A stretch of DNA of 64,000 nt from Klebsiella oxytoca. Lineage in GTDB: Bacteria; Pseudomonadota; Gammaproteobacteria; Enterobacterales; Enterobacteriaceae. Position 1 is the stretch's first letter, and the number at the start of each line of letters is the position of its first letter. The notes beneath the pieces are model-generated. The model searched no databases and was not told the origin of the DNA. It saw only the letters and a program-made list of their open reading frames with translations. The stretch covers positions 5,330,762 to 5,394,761 of the forward strand of contig NZ_CP046115.1 in NCBI RefSeq assembly GCF_009707385.1, read 5' to 3'. Positions 8,271 through 19,524 of this stretch are shown in pieces. Made by a program: the position numbers and the translations under genes.

Positions 8271-8875
8271 AGCTGCTGCAGGCGCTGATTTTCCCGCTCC
8301 AGATCGTCAATACGCTGTTGCAGCGTCTGGCTATACTCCGCCACCTGCTGAGCGGTGTAACGCGGGGTGATATGCTGGGGGCAGTTCCAGTCAAAAGCCT
8401 GTAAATGAAAGCGAAAAATACGCTCAATCCGGGCCCGATAGTTCTCCGGCGCGACCCGCGCCAGCAGCTGCGGATCGCCATCCGCCGCCACAACTTCGAC
8501 GGTAGCGTAGATTTTCAGCCTGGCACGACGCGGGTAATCCATCAAAAACAGACACGCCCGGTCACTACCGCGCAGGTTGCCGGTGGTGATGTACTGACGA
8601 TTACCGGAAAAATCCGCCATCGCCAGCGTGGTTTCGTCCAGCAGATGCAGAAATCCAGGCGGGCCGCCGCGATGCTGAATATAGGGCCAGCCGGTTTGCG
8701 AAATAGTGGCCAGATAGAAGCTATCGCGAGTGGCGATCATCCCCTCTTCGCTGGCGCTGAAGCGCGACCCTCGGCGCGGGCGATGTGGCGACTGCCACAA
8801 TTCATCACTGCCCATTTCATGCTGGACAGCCATCACGTCGTCAGTCATAGCGATATCAAGAAAATCTTCTGGCAT
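8255..8875 (-). CDS. Pyridoxamine 5'-phosphate oxidase-like flavin-binding protein
   Basis: About 206 residues from the ATG at 8875, which has a strong GGGAGG six bases upstream. The core (DSFYLATISQTGWPYIQHRG, GGPPGFLHLLDETTLAMADF, GNRQYITTGNLRGSDRACLF) is the split-barrel flavin-binding fold of PNPOx-like 'general stress/FMN-binding' proteins, where an FMN or F420-like cofactor sits at the dimer interface. Substrate unknown. The C-terminus has a short coiled coil (SQTLQQRIDDLERENQRLQQ), and the last residues (IYPK) and stop codon are encoded by the terminal repeat of the ERIC element, so the original C-terminus was probably altered by that insertion. Divergent from a LysR regulator with 102 bases between starts, which suggests LysR control. 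Confidence 0.85.
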   Translation of the reverse strand: MPEDFLDIAMTDDVMAVQHEMGSDELWQSPHRPRRGSRFSASEEGMIATRDSFYLATISQTGWPYIQHRGGPPGFLHLLDETTLAMADFSGNRQYITTGNLRGSDRACLFLMDYPRRARLKIYATVEVVAADGDPQLLARVAPENYRARIERIFRFHLQAFDWNCPQHITPRYTAQQVAEYSQTLQQRIDDLERENQRLQQLIYPK

Positions 8876-8977
8876 AGGTCCTCCCGATGCGTTGCGGCGT
8901 AATTCATCATGGACTGTGCTGACAGAAAATATAATAGTGGCTACATGACAATCATCTTTCCGTAAAACGGGATAATA

Positions 8978-11424
<2,447 letters not shown>

Positions 11425-11465
11425 ATTTAGGGAAATGATGAATCTGGTCAAGGGATCGCCACAGC

Positions 11466-12113
11466 ATGCCAGCACAAAAAGACAATGTAGCCCCACGTCG
11501 GCCCGGCCGTCCGCGCGGACAAAGATCCAGCCCCGCTAACCGCGAACAGCTGATGGACATTGCTCTCGCGCTATTTGCCCGCCACGGGATCGCCCGCATT
11601 TCGCTGAACGCTATTGCTAAAGAGGCCGGGGTTACGCCCGCCATGCTGCACTACTACTTCAGTTCACGTGAGGCGCTGGTGGAAAAGCTGATCGAGGAGC
11701 GCTTTATGCCGCTACGCAGCGAGATTGGACAGATTTTTGTCATCCATCGCGAGGATCCGGTAACCGCTTTTACGCAGCTTATTGAAACCCTGGCGACAAT
11801 GGCGGAGAAAAACGCGTGGTTCGCGCCGCTGTGGATGCAGGAGATCATCGGCGAGATGCCGGTGCTGCGCCAGCAGATGCACGCGCGTTTTGGCGATGAA
11901 AAGTACCATAAGATGCTGGAAACGGTGCGGCGCTGGCAGCACGAAGGCAAGCTTAATCCGACGTTGTCTCCGGAGCTGCTGTTTACCACGCTGATAAGCC
12001 TTGTTCTGGTACCTTTCTCCCGCACCCACACCGATGTGCGGCTGCAGTCGGTCGACAAGCAGATGATAGTCAGCCATGCGCTGGCGCTGATTGGCCATGG
12101 GATCGGCGGCTAA
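11466..12113 (+). CDS. TetR/AcrR-family transcriptional regulator
   Basis: 215 residues. The N-terminus is basic (RRPGRPRGQRSS), then a TetR helix-turn-helix: REQLMDIALALFARHGIARI, LNAIAKEAGVTPAMLHYYFS, SREALVEKLIEE (residues 25-75). The C-terminal ligand-binding domain (TetR_C, YcdC/RutR-like, 'LWMQEIIGEMPVLRQQ') is helical. It is divergent from the DHA2 pump and very likely represses it and itself by binding the ATTAATTA inverted repeat in between (inference). Start at 11466 is the first ATG in frame and precedes the HTH by the usual length, although no strong ribosome site is visible. Confidence 0.9.
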   Translation: MPAQKDNVAPRRPGRPRGQRSSPANREQLMDIALALFARHGIARISLNAIAKEAGVTPAMLHYYFSSREALVEKLIEERFMPLRSEIGQIFVIHREDPVTAFTQLIETLATMAEKNAWFAPLWMQEIIGEMPVLRQQMHARFGDEKYHKMLETVRRWQHEGKLNPTLSPELLFTTLISLVLVPFSRTHTDVRLQSVDKQMIVSHALALIGHGIGG

Positions 12114-12215
12114 TTCCCCCCAGCTCGCGCTGCGCTTAGCCGGGCTATAGGTTTATAACCTTCTGCGATTGAGTAGCCCGGATAAGGCGCAGCCGCAATC
12201 CGGGGGATTTAACCC
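12114..12215. repeat. Paired REP elements (BIME-like)
   Basis: Two inverted arms, CGCTGCGCTTAGCCGGGCTA and TAGCCCGGATAAGGCGCAGC, flank about 33 bases. This is the standard paired REP arrangement between convergent genes (the TetR regulator and the GNAT gene) and may form a long hairpin at both mRNA 3' ends. Confidence 0.75.
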
Positions 12216-12280
12216 GGTTCACAGCCTCCTGTAATCGGGAAACCCGGAAAGGCCTCCGGGATAGTCTCCTGAGACCAGAT

Positions 12281-12697
12281 TTACAATACCTTCGATAAAT
12301 AGTGGCGCTGCATGCCAACGTGCGGGAAATCCGGCAACGACATCTGTAGCTGATAACCCAGCTTCTGATAAAACGGTAGCGCCTGAAAGCTGAACGTATC
12401 CACCAGCATATGGCTGCAGCCGCGCTCCCGCGCCTGGTTTTCCGCTTCATGCATCAGCTCGCTGCCCAGTCCGCTACCGCGTGAGGCCTCGCTGACCCAC
12501 AGATACTCAATACACAGCCAGCTCCCCTTACGTTTCGCTATCAACCCTCCGCGCATCGTGCCAGCAGCATCGCGTGAATAAATCCCCAGCTCGCCGAACT
12601 CGGCCGGGTCCAGAAAACGCAGATTGTATTCCCGCAGCCCCGTCAGCAACTCTTCTTGATCGGCGGGATTAATGTTATTCGTTATTATTAATGCCAT
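12281..12697 (-). CDS. GNAT-family N-acetyltransferase
   Basis: 138 residues, the size of a single GNAT domain. The acetyl-CoA-binding motif A is [21 protein letters not shown] (consensus R/Q-x-x-G-x-G/A), preceded by beta-strand 4 ([12 protein letters not shown]), and motif B is [12 protein letters not shown]. It transfers an acetyl group from acetyl-CoA to an amine; the acceptor is unknown. GGAG lies seven bases before the ATG. It is monocistronic, between REP elements downstream and a long AT-rich region upstream. Confidence 0.9.
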   Translation of the reverse strand: MALIITNNINPADQEELLTGLREYNLRFLDPAEFGELGIYSRDAAGTMRGGLIAKRKGSWLCIEYLWVSEASRGSGLGSELMHEAENQARERGCSHMLVDTFSFQALPFYQKLGYQLQMSLPDFPHVGMQRHYLSKVL

Positions 12698-13134
12698 TAA
12701 TTATCTCCATTTTTCACAGACCATCCGCCAGACTACTTTCACAAAATATCCTTTTTTTCTCCATTATTTCCTGAGTAAATTTCTCGGATACCCTATTAGT
12801 GTAAAAAACCTTCCCATCATTCAATACTGACGTATAATGGGAAAAACGAGAATCATCATTCTCAAAAAATTAAAGTATGGAAAAAACCCAAAATAATGGC
12901 GTATAGCATGGTATAGCCGCTCGCTTCAAAGCCTGTAACTGTCGAACTTACCGCGAGGGAAAATCTTGAACCAGCCGTTTAATCATTAGCGGTACTAACC
13001 AGGTTATTTACGACAAACAGGAGTATTCATTTCTCATTTTGCTATTTGTGTTTATCCGGAGATGTATCATCGCCCTGTTCATCCCCTTGCCGTTGAATTT
13101 GTCGGGCAGACGTCGTACATCCTGAGAAAATATA
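12698..13134. other. AT-rich intergenic region with a Fur-like inverted repeat
   Basis: A stretch of 437 bases with no supported gene. It holds a TATAAT hexamer at 12833-12838 and, just downstream, GAGAAT-CATC-ATTCTC at 12848-12863, a palindrome reminiscent of a Fur box. The first convincing downstream frame is the RND-adaptor remnant at 13135, so this could be the orphaned promoter of that lost gene. Confidence 0.4.
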
Positions 13135-13295
13135 ATGAAATACGCTATAGCCCCGTCGCAGCAGCATTATTTCTCCTGAACGGGTGCGATAATGCGCAAA
13201 ATTCCTCTCCGCAACCGATCGTCCCGGAAGTCAGCTCAGGCCACCAGCAAACTGACCAGGAAAACTGGCAGTCGCCGGGAGGCGGCGCCAGCTAA
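13135..13295 (+). pseudogene. Probable remnant of an RND efflux periplasmic adaptor lipoprotein
   Basis: From the ATG at 13135 the reading MKYAIA shifts by one base into VAAALFLLNGCDNAQNSSPQ, which together look like a lipoprotein signal peptide and the start of an AcrA/MexA-type membrane-fusion protein (C-D-N-x-Q ... P-E-V). After about 15 more residues the frame jumps to a hydrophilic tail (TDQENWQSPGGGAS) resembling the low-complexity C-terminus of such adaptors, then stops at 13295. If right, about 340 residues are missing and the signal peptide is frameshifted, so no product is expected. This rests on short stretches and is uncertain. Confidence 0.4.
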
Positions 13296-13344
13296 TTTGA
13301 TACCGGACGGTAATGCCCGGTTTTATGACAAGGAGCCCGTTAAT

Positions 13345-14511
13345 ATGTCGCGAATTTCTCTTTCCTGGGTAGTGGTTCTCGGCTTGCTCAGCGCTATTGG
13401 ACCGCTGTGTACCGATTTCTATCTGCCCGCGCTGCCGGAAATTACCCAGCAGCTTAGCGCTACCGGCACGCAAACCCAGCTCTCGCTAACCGCGGCGCTG
13501 ATTGGCCTCGGCCTTGGGCAGCTGTTTTTTGGCCCGCTGAGCGACCGCATTGGCCGTAAAAAGCCGCTCGCGCTCTCCCTGCTGCTGTTTATCTTCTCCT
13601 CGGTGATGTGCGCCATCACCTACGATATCCATATGCTGATCGCCTGGCGTTTTCTGCAGGGTTTCGCCGGCGCGGGCGGCTCGGTGCTGTCGCGTTCTAT
13701 CGCCCGCGACCGCTATCAGGGTACCCTTCTGACCCAGTTTTTCGCCCTGCTGATGACCGTGAACGGCATCGCGCCGGTGCTTTCGCCGGTACTCGGCGGC
13801 TGGATCATCACCGCCTTCGACTGGCGTATTCTGTTCTGGGCGATGGCGGCCATCGGCATTGTCCTGCTGCTGCTCAGCCTGACGGTACTGCATGAAACGC
13901 TGCCGGCAAAAAGCGCCGCCTCGGTTGCCCGACAGCAGGATGATACCCCGGTGCTGAAAAACAGCCGCTTCATGCGCTATAGCCTGATTCAGGCCTTTAT
14001 GATGGCCGGACTCTTCTCGTATATCGGCTCATCTTCGTTCGTTATCCAGAGCGAATATGCCATGAACGCAATGCAGTTCAGTCTGCTGTTCGGCCTTAAC
14101 GGCATCGGGCTGATTATCGCGGCGCTGATCTTCTCACGACTGGCGCGCCGCTTCAGCGCCGAAGCCCTACTGCGCGGTGGCCAGCTGCTGGCCGTGACAT
14201 TTGCCGCCATCACCCTGCTGCTTACCTGGTTACAGCTGCCGACGCTGGCGCTGATTGGCCTGTTTTTTACGGTCTCAATGATGAGCGGCATCAGTACCGT
14301 TGCCGGATCGGAAGCCATGAATACCATTAACGCCCGCCAGTCCGGAACGGCTTCAGCCCTGATGGGCACGCTGATGTTTGTGTTTGGCGGTATTGCCGCG
14401 CCGCTGGCCGGACTCGGCGGTGAAACGATGCTCAAAATGAGTAGCGCGATGGCCCTTTGCTATCTCGCCTCTCTGCTGGTTGGCCTGATAAAACCGCATT
14501 CCGCACGGTAA
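13345..14511 (+). CDS. Bcr/CflA-family multidrug efflux MFS transporter
   Basis: 388 residues from the ATG at 13345, with AAGGAG about ten bases upstream; longer in-frame starts would run through the adaptor remnant. The protein begins MSRISLSWVVVLGLLSAIGP and has CTDFYLPALPEI, the DHA1 (Bcr/CflA) hallmark at the end of helix 1, then GPLSDRIGRKKPLALSLLLF (motif A) and WRFLQGFAGAGGSVLSRSIA followed by RDRY (motif B region). Twelve membrane spans are predicted. Bcr/CflA pumps export chloramphenicol-like drugs, bicyclomycin, sulfonamides or dipeptides in exchange for protons; specificity here is unknown. It sits just downstream of an RND-adaptor-like remnant, so the site may once have carried more efflux genes. 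Confidence 0.9.
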   Translation: MSRISLSWVVVLGLLSAIGPLCTDFYLPALPEITQQLSATGTQTQLSLTAALIGLGLGQLFFGPLSDRIGRKKPLALSLLLFIFSSVMCAITYDIHMLIAWRFLQGFAGAGGSVLSRSIARDRYQGTLLTQFFALLMTVNGIAPVLSPVLGGWIITAFDWRILFWAMAAIGIVLLLLSLTVLHETLPAKSAASVARQQDDTPVLKNSRFMRYSLIQAFMMAGLFSYIGSSSFVIQSEYAMNAMQFSLLFGLNGIGLIIAALIFSRLARRFSAEALLRGGQLLAVTFAAITLLLTWLQLPTLALIGLFFTVSMMSGISTVAGSEAMNTINARQSGTASALMGTLMFVFGGIAAPLAGLGGETMLKMSSAMALCYLASLLVGLIKPHSAR

Positions 14512-14619
14512 CTCCTGCTGGTGGTAATAAAATATTCCATTTTTTTACCACCATATTTCCCGCCAGGGCTGTAATCTTCTATTCTTCATTCAACATCAAT
14601 CGTGATAGCCTTCACATGA

Positions 14620-14638
14620 AAGGAATAATTAATTCCTT
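14620..14638. promoter_or_regulatory. Inverted repeat upstream of murQ, candidate MurR-type operator
   Basis: AAGGAAT-AATTA-ATTCCTT, a 7-bp perfect inverted repeat 34 bases before the murQ start, immediately followed by TATACT (14638-14643), a good -10 hexamer. Position fits repressor control of murQP; the binder is inferred, and no murR lies in the window. Confidence 0.45.
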
Positions 14639-14671
14639 ATACTGCCCGCCACTGTGAATAAAGAGGTTCTT

Positions 14672-15574
14672 ATGAATATCGACCTGAGCAAACTGCTGAC
14701 CGAGCGCCGTAACGCCAATAGCGCCCACATTGATACCCTCTCCACCGAAGAGATGCTGACGGTAATTAACCAGGAAGACCAGCAGGTGGCTCACGCTATT
14801 ACGCCTTATCTGGCACAAATTGCCCAGGTCGTGGATAAAGTCGCAGCGGCGCTGCAGGCCGGCGGGCGGCTGATTTATATTGGTGCAGGCACTTCTGGTC
14901 GTCTGGGGATCCTTGATGCCAGCGAATGCCCGCCGACCTTCGGTACCCGCCCGGAACAGGTAGTGGGCATCATTGCTGGCGGTCATAAAGCAATTCTGAG
15001 TGCCGTAGAGAACGTCGAAGATAACAAAGCGCAAGGAGCAATGGACCTGCAGAACCTTAACTTTAGCAACCGCGACGTGCTGGTCGGTCTGGCGGCCAGC
15101 GGACGCACGCCGTACGTGATAGGCGCGATGGAGTATGCTCATAGCCAGAACGCTTTTGTCGCCATTGTCAGCTGCAACCCGCACGGTGAAATGGCCCAGC
15201 TGGCGGACGTCGCCATAACGCCGGTGGTTGGCCCGGAAGTGGTGACCGGCTCAACGCGTCTGAAGGCGGGCACCGCACAAAAGCTGGTGCTGAATATGAT
15301 CTCCACCGGAGCGATGATTCGCATCGGCAAGGTCTACAGCAACCTGATGGTGGACGTTGAAGCGACTAACGCCAAGCTTATCGAGCGCCAGATATCCATC
15401 GTCATGGAAGCCACCGAATGCGATCGCGCAACCGCTCAGAGCGCGCTGGAAGCCTGCGGCCGCCGCTGCAAAACGGCGATTGTGATGGTGCTGGCTGATT
15501 TAAGCGCCGCGGATGCTCAGGCGCTACTGGCAAAAAATAATGGCTACATCCGCAAAGCGCTGAGCCGCTCCTGA
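14672..15574 (+). CDS. murQ: N-acetylmuramic acid 6-phosphate etherase
   Basis: MurQ cleaves the lactyl ether of MurNAc-6-P to give GlcNAc-6-P and D-lactate, in recycling of cell-wall sugar. The 300-residue protein has the SIS fold: GGRLIYIGAGTSGRLGILDA is the sugar-phosphate-binding segment, and the acid/base glutamates of the E. coli enzyme (Glu83, Glu114) correspond to Glu85 (DASECPPTFG) and Glu116 (AVENVEDNKA). The C-terminus has the MurQ-type SALEACGRRCKTAIVM helix. ATG at 14672 is five bases after AGAGG; an upstream in-frame ATG at 14654 lacks this. murP follows after 24 bases and is the importer of the substrate, so the two form an operon. Confidence 0.97.
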   Translation: MNIDLSKLLTERRNANSAHIDTLSTEEMLTVINQEDQQVAHAITPYLAQIAQVVDKVAAALQAGGRLIYIGAGTSGRLGILDASECPPTFGTRPEQVVGIIAGGHKAILSAVENVEDNKAQGAMDLQNLNFSNRDVLVGLAASGRTPYVIGAMEYAHSQNAFVAIVSCNPHGEMAQLADVAITPVVGPEVVTGSTRLKAGTAQKLVLNMISTGAMIRIGKVYSNLMVDVEATNAKLIERQISIVMEATECDRATAQSALEACGRRCKTAIVMVLADLSAADAQALLAKNNGYIRKALSRS

Positions 15575-15598
15575 CCGCTGACCAACGGGTAATCTGCA

Positions 15599-17032
15599 AT
15601 GGCAAAAATAAATAAAGAGATGATAGCGCGGATCCTGCAGCACGTTGGCGGAGCCGGGAACATCGCACAGGCGGGCAACTGTATGACCCGGCTGCGTTTA
15701 ACCTTGCACGATGAATCGCAGGCGGATAGCGCCGCCATCCGCCGGATCGAAGGCGTGATGGGAGTGATCGTCAGCGATAAGCAGTTCCAGATTGTCCTTG
15801 GGCCCGGCAAGGCGCAAACCGCCGCGGAAATGATGAACGCATTACTGGAAGACGCTCCGGCGGAAACGCCATCGCTGGCCGATGTCGCCGCCGAGAAAAA
15901 ACAGGCGTTGAAGAGTAAGCAAACCAGCGGCATCCAAAAATTCCTCGCCAAATTCGCCACCATTTTTACCCCGCTGATACCCGGTTTTATCGCCGTTGGC
16001 CTGCTGCTGGGATTTGCCACCCTGGCGGAACAGATATTTGTTCTCGAAAACACGCATCCCAACGCCACGGTAGTAGCGCTGATCGGCTATATGAAGGTCT
16101 TCAGCAAAGGGATGTTTACTTTCCTGAGCATCCTGATTGGCTACAATGCGCAGAAAGCCTTCGGCGGCTCCGGGGTCAACGGAGCAATCATCGCATCGCT
16201 GTTTGTGCTTGGCTATAACCCGGAGGCCACCAGCGGTTTCTACTCCGGGATTTCAACCTTCTTCGGCCACGCCATCGACCCGCGCGGCAATATTATCGGC
16301 GTACTGATCGCCTGTATTATCGGCGCGTGGGTGGAAAAGCAGATACGCCGCATTATGCCTGCCAACCTCGACATGATCCTTACCTCGGCGGTGACGCTGC
16401 TGATCATGGGCGCGATAACCTTTACCGTCATTATGCCCATTGGCGGTTGGCTGTTTACCGGAATGTCGTGGTTGTTCCTGCATCTTAACGGTAACCCGTT
16501 CGGCTCTGCGGTACTGGCCGGCCTGTTCCTGCTGGCGGTGATGTTCGGCGTGCATCAAGGCTTTGTACCGGTCTATTTCGCGCTGGTGGAGGCGCAGGGT
16601 TTTAACTCGCTGTTTCCGATTCTGGCGATGGCCGGAGCCGGACAGGTCGGCGCGGCGCTGGCGCTGTTCTGGAGAGCTAAGCAGGGGTCTATGCTGCGTA
16701 TGCAAATTAAAGGAGCGATAATCCCCGGCTTCCTAGGCATCGGCGAACCGCTGATTTACGGCGTAACGCTGCCGCGCATGAAGCCGTTTATCACCGCCTG
16801 CCTCGGCGGCGCCTGCGGCGGTTTTTTCCTCGGGCTTATCGCCTGGATGGGGCTGCCGGTAGGCCTGAATACGGTGTTTGGCCCCTCGGGGCTGGTGGCG
16901 CTGCCGCTGATGACCTCCGGCAGCGGGATCTACGCAGGAATGGCGGTATATGCCGCCGGGCTGGCGGTCTCATACCTGTGCGGGTTCGCTCTGACCTGGC
17001 TGTTCGGCAGCAAGAACGTTGATTTGAGCTAA
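15599..17032 (+). CDS. murP: PTS MurNAc-specific EIIBC component
   Basis: MurP imports and phosphorylates N-acetylmuramic acid using phosphate from a IIA-Glc protein. The 477 residues begin with a IIB domain of the glucose superfamily, with phosphorylation Cys28 in [12 protein letters not shown], then a linker (90-110) and a IIC membrane domain (115-470) with about ten spans and the conserved [14 protein letters not shown] motif of sugar-binding loops. No IIA domain is fused, as is usual for MurP. Located directly downstream of murQ. E. coli murR-murQ-murP-yfeW has a divergent repressor gene; here murR and yfeW are both missing from the neighbourhood. Confidence 0.95.
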   Translation: MAKINKEMIARILQHVGGAGNIAQAGNCMTRLRLTLHDESQADSAAIRRIEGVMGVIVSDKQFQIVLGPGKAQTAAEMMNALLEDAPAETPSLADVAAEKKQALKSKQTSGIQKFLAKFATIFTPLIPGFIAVGLLLGFATLAEQIFVLENTHPNATVVALIGYMKVFSKGMFTFLSILIGYNAQKAFGGSGVNGAIIASLFVLGYNPEATSGFYSGISTFFGHAIDPRGNIIGVLIACIIGAWVEKQIRRIMPANLDMILTSAVTLLIMGAITFTVIMPIGGWLFTGMSWLFLHLNGNPFGSAVLAGLFLLAVMFGVHQGFVPVYFALVEAQGFNSLFPILAMAGAGQVGAALALFWRAKQGSMLRMQIKGAIIPGFLGIGEPLIYGVTLPRMKPFITACLGGACGGFFLGLIAWMGLPVGLNTVFGPSGLVALPLMTSGSGIYAGMAVYAAGLAVSYLCGFALTWLFGSKNVDLS

Positions 17033-17186
17033 GCCGCGCGTCTGATGCATAGCGGCTGAACGCTTTTTAACCCGCCGCATGGCGGGTGGGGGGCATGATA
17101 AATGGCGCCGCTACCATTTCCTGCCCCGCCGCCCGCATGCGCTCATGCTATGATGCCGCTTTGACGATATTTCACCCGAGGGAAAG

Positions 17187-18089
17187 ATGGGCTCCAGCAA
17201 AAAAGGGATGCTGAACGTACTGATAGCCGCCGTGCTGTGGGGAAGTTCCGGCGTCTGCGCGCAATACATTATGCAGCAAAGCCAGATGTCATCACCGTTT
17301 CTGACCATGACGCGGCTGTTGTTCGCCGGCCTGATCCTCCTGATGCTCTCCTTCGTTCACGGCGATAAGATTTTCCGCATTCTGCATAACCGTAAAGATG
17401 CCATCAGCCTGCTTATTTTCTCGCTGTTCGGCGCGCTCACCGTGCAGTACACCTTCCTGATGACTATCGAGCAATCAAACGCGGCCACCGCAACGGTGCT
17501 GCAGTTTCTGTCACCAACGATTATCGTCGCCTGGTTTGCCATCGCCCGCAAAACGCGACCCAGCCCGCTGGTGCTGGCAGCTATCTGTACCTCGCTGGCG
17601 GGCACATTCCTGCTGGTCACCCACGGCAACCCGACGACGCTGTCGATTTCTCCCACCGCGCTGTTCTGGGGTATTGCCTCGGCATTCGCCGCCGCGTTCT
17701 ACACCACTTATCCTTCGACGCTGATTGCCCGCTACGGCACGCTGCCGATTGTCGGCTGGAGTATGCTGCTCAGCGGGGCCATGCTGCTACCGTTCTACGC
17801 CGGGCAGGGTAACCATTTTGTGGTGACCGGAGGCCTGCTGCTGGCCTTTTTCTACCTGGTGGTTATCGGCACCTCGCTGACCTTCAGCCTCTACCTGAAC
17901 GGCGCGCAGCAGATTGGCGGCGCGAAAGCGGGGATCCTCAGCTGCGCGGAGCCGCTGAGTAGCGCCCTGCTCTCGCTGCTGCTGCTCGGCATTACGTTTA
18001 CCCTCCCGGACTGGCTGGGCACGCTGCTGATTCTCTCGTCAGTGGTGCTGATCGCCATGGATTCGCGGCGTAGGGTTAAAACGGCCTGA
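17187..18089 (+). CDS. EamA/DMT-superfamily transporter
   Basis: 300 residues, ten predicted membrane helices in two EamA repeats. The first helix ([20 protein letters not shown]) and the closing helix of the second repeat ([19 protein letters not shown]) are typical of the RhaT/YdcZ-type 'carboxylate/amino acid' branch, where E-P-L in the ninth helix is highly conserved. Substrate unknown. GAGGGAAAG precedes the ATG. It lies 154 bases after murP on the same strand, with a short GC-rich hairpin between (CCCGCC-GCAT-GGCGGG near 17071), so a separate transcript is possible. Its stop is 3 bases from the convergent Rpn-type gene. Confidence 0.88.
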   Translation: MGSSKKGMLNVLIAAVLWGSSGVCAQYIMQQSQMSSPFLTMTRLLFAGLILLMLSFVHGDKIFRILHNRKDAISLLIFSLFGALTVQYTFLMTIEQSNAATATVLQFLSPTIIVAWFAIARKTRPSPLVLAAICTSLAGTFLLVTHGNPTTLSISPTALFWGIASAFAAAFYTTYPSTLIARYGTLPIVGWSMLLSGAMLLPFYAGQGNHFVVTGGLLLAFFYLVVIGTSLTFSLYLNGAQQIGGAKAGILSCAEPLSSALLSLLLLGITFTLPDWLGTLLILSSVVLIAMDSRRRVKTA

Positions 18090-18092
18090 TGA

Positions 18093-18362
18093 TTATCTGG
18101 CTGAGGATGCTGCGACCTGAGTTTGCAGCATCTTCAGGTCGTCATCTGATAGCTGACAAACATCCCTTACCAGTTCGCGCTCAAAGCCCTGTTCCAGACA
18201 TGAACGAGCAATACGCAGCGCTTCTTCGCGTTTACCTTCCTGTTTACCTTCCTGAAATCCTTCATAAAACGCCAGGAATAATTCCAACAGATATCCTAGT
18301 AAATACTCTTGTTGTAACTCCTGTGGTATCTCTTCCAGCCGTAGCCTCTCTACAATCGTCAT
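18093..18362 (-). CDS. Stand-alone duplicate of the Rpn C-terminal (antitoxin-like) module
   Basis: 89 residues starting [16 protein letters not shown]. The C-terminal half ([41 protein letters not shown]) closely matches residues 245-317 of the adjacent Rpn nuclease ([32 protein letters not shown]), and both begin MTI[AV]ERLR. An extra stretch (EYLLGYLLELFLAFYEG) separates the start from the GKQEG repeats. The ATG overlaps the nuclease stop in a TAATG pair, so translation is probably coupled. No nuclease domain is present. It is either a dedicated second antitoxin or the surviving tail of a second rpn copy; the retained start, frame and coupling favour expression. The convergent DMT gene ends 3 bases away. 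Confidence 0.65.
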   Translation of the reverse strand: MTIVERLRLEEIPQELQQEYLLGYLLELFLAFYEGFQEGKQEGKREEALRIARSCLEQGFERELVRDVCQLSDDDLKMLQTQVAASSAR

Positions 18363-18583
18363 TAATTTTCCCCCATCTTGAGGGATGTATCCTGGAATGC
18401 ATTAAGATCGTCATCCGAGAGCCCAATAGTCATCCGTATCAGCTCGCGCTCAAATCCTTGCTCCAGAAATAAACGAGCAATACGCAGCGCTTCTTCTTGT
18501 TTACCCTCTTGTTTACCTTCTAACTTGCCCTCTAACTTGCCTTCTTGTCGCCCTTCCTGCCGTAGTCTTTCCGCAATGGTCAT
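18362..18583 (-). CDS. Internal start within rpn: predicted RpnS-type antitoxin
   Basis: In frame with the nuclease, the ATG at 18583 begins a 73-residue C-terminal fragment ([20 protein letters not shown]...). It is preceded by AAGGAGG (18589-18595) with a 5-base spacing, by far the best ribosome site in the gene. For E. coli rpnA an in-frame internal product (RpnA-S) is known to inhibit the full-length nuclease; the equivalent here is inferred from position and ribosome site. The stretch from 18500 to 18550 is a 12-base tandem repeat coding for GKLEG/GKQEG units, so copy number may vary between strains. Confidence 0.7.
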   Translation of the reverse strand: MTIAERLRQEGRQEGKLEGKLEGKQEGKQEEALRIARLFLEQGFERELIRMTIGLSDDDLNAFQDTSLKMGEN

Positions 18584-19315
18584 GATGACCTCCTTATGTT
18601 GAGGAACACGCCGCGCGGTCTCGTAAAGAAACTCAGCAAAACGAGGCTCATCGCCGCACTGCAGCATGTAATTAAACAGCGCTTCAAGCTGGCTGTCATT
18701 AGCACAACCTTTAACCAACAGCTCAGCTAATCGCTCCACCAGGCCAAGTAAATCGCGCTGGCGAATATGCTTTTGTATTAGCTCCAGCAGCGCCACGCGT
18801 CTGTGCTGCATAATGTCGTCATCCGGCACCACCGTGATATCCACTAACGGGAAAGCAGCAGCATAAAGCCGACGCGCTACCGCCGTATCGGCAAACTCAT
18901 CCAGCCAGCAAAGTGAAAAGGGATAAGGGCTTTTGGCTCCGTGATAGAACAGCATCGGCACTACCAGCGGCAGCGTTTTATGCCCGGCATCCAGATGACG
19001 CTGCATTGTAGCCAGCGCGTAGCGCATCAGCCTGAAGGCCATATGCACATCAGGCGTGCTCTGATGTTCAATCACCACGTAGATATAGCCGTCACCATCG
19101 CTGGTTTTCAGCGACCACAGCACATCGGAATAGCTGGCGCGTAAATCTGCCTCAATAAAGCTGCCGGACTCCAGCCTGAGCGTTTGCAGATCGCACAGCT
19201 GACGTAGCGAAGCCGGTAAATGAATCTCGATAAAATCCCGGGCGCATTCGGGATGCGATAGAAACTGTTTAAAAACCGCATCGTGCGGCGTCGGAGTAGT
19301 TCCTTTTTTCTTCAT
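18362..19315 (-). CDS. Rpn-family recombination-promoting nuclease / putative transposase
   Basis: 317 residues from the ATG at 19315 ([20 protein letters not shown]); the upstream in-frame extension to 19381 is hydrophobic and unlike the family. The N-terminal PD-(D/E)XK (YhgA-like, transposase_31) fold shows Asp64 in SYSDVLW and Glu83-x-Gln85 in VIEHQS, the catalytic residues of Rpn nucleases (Asp63 in E. coli RpnA, from memory). The C-terminal region has repeats of G-K-x-E (residues 260-275) and a helical end. Family members cut DNA, raise RecA-independent recombination, and act in phage defence; toxicity is controlled by a shorter protein made from an internal start. Such a start is present here (18583). 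The gene has an independent second C-terminal copy right after it. Confidence 0.92.
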   Translation of the reverse strand: MKKKGTTPTPHDAVFKQFLSHPECARDFIEIHLPASLRQLCDLQTLRLESGSFIEADLRASYSDVLWSLKTSDGDGYIYVVIEHQSTPDVHMAFRLMRYALATMQRHLDAGHKTLPLVVPMLFYHGAKSPYPFSLCWLDEFADTAVARRLYAAAFPLVDITVVPDDDIMQHRRVALLELIQKHIRQRDLLGLVERLAELLVKGCANDSQLEALFNYMLQCGDEPRFAEFLYETARRVPQHKEVIMTIAERLRQEGRQEGKLEGKLEGKQEGKQEEALRIARLFLEQGFERELIRMTIGLSDDDLNAFQDTSLKMGEN

Positions 19316-19524
19316 GGTTCGCCATCCGTGGAAACACAATGGCTGGAATATACTCAGCAAAAGATAGGCGAGCATCAGCACATGTTCGGCTTTGCTTACT
19401 GGTACGGAAGATAAATTTCAACGACTGAAACAGGTTCATTTTTGCGGAAAGAAGCACGCAAAATGTTCATTGAGAAATGCGTCTATAGTTAGAAGAACAC
19501 GTTATGAAATTAAGGATTTTCGTG

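Noticed and set aside
18500..18550. CRISPR-like short repeats
   Set aside because: The 12-base repeats are in frame and encode GKxEG units in rpn, and have no spacers.
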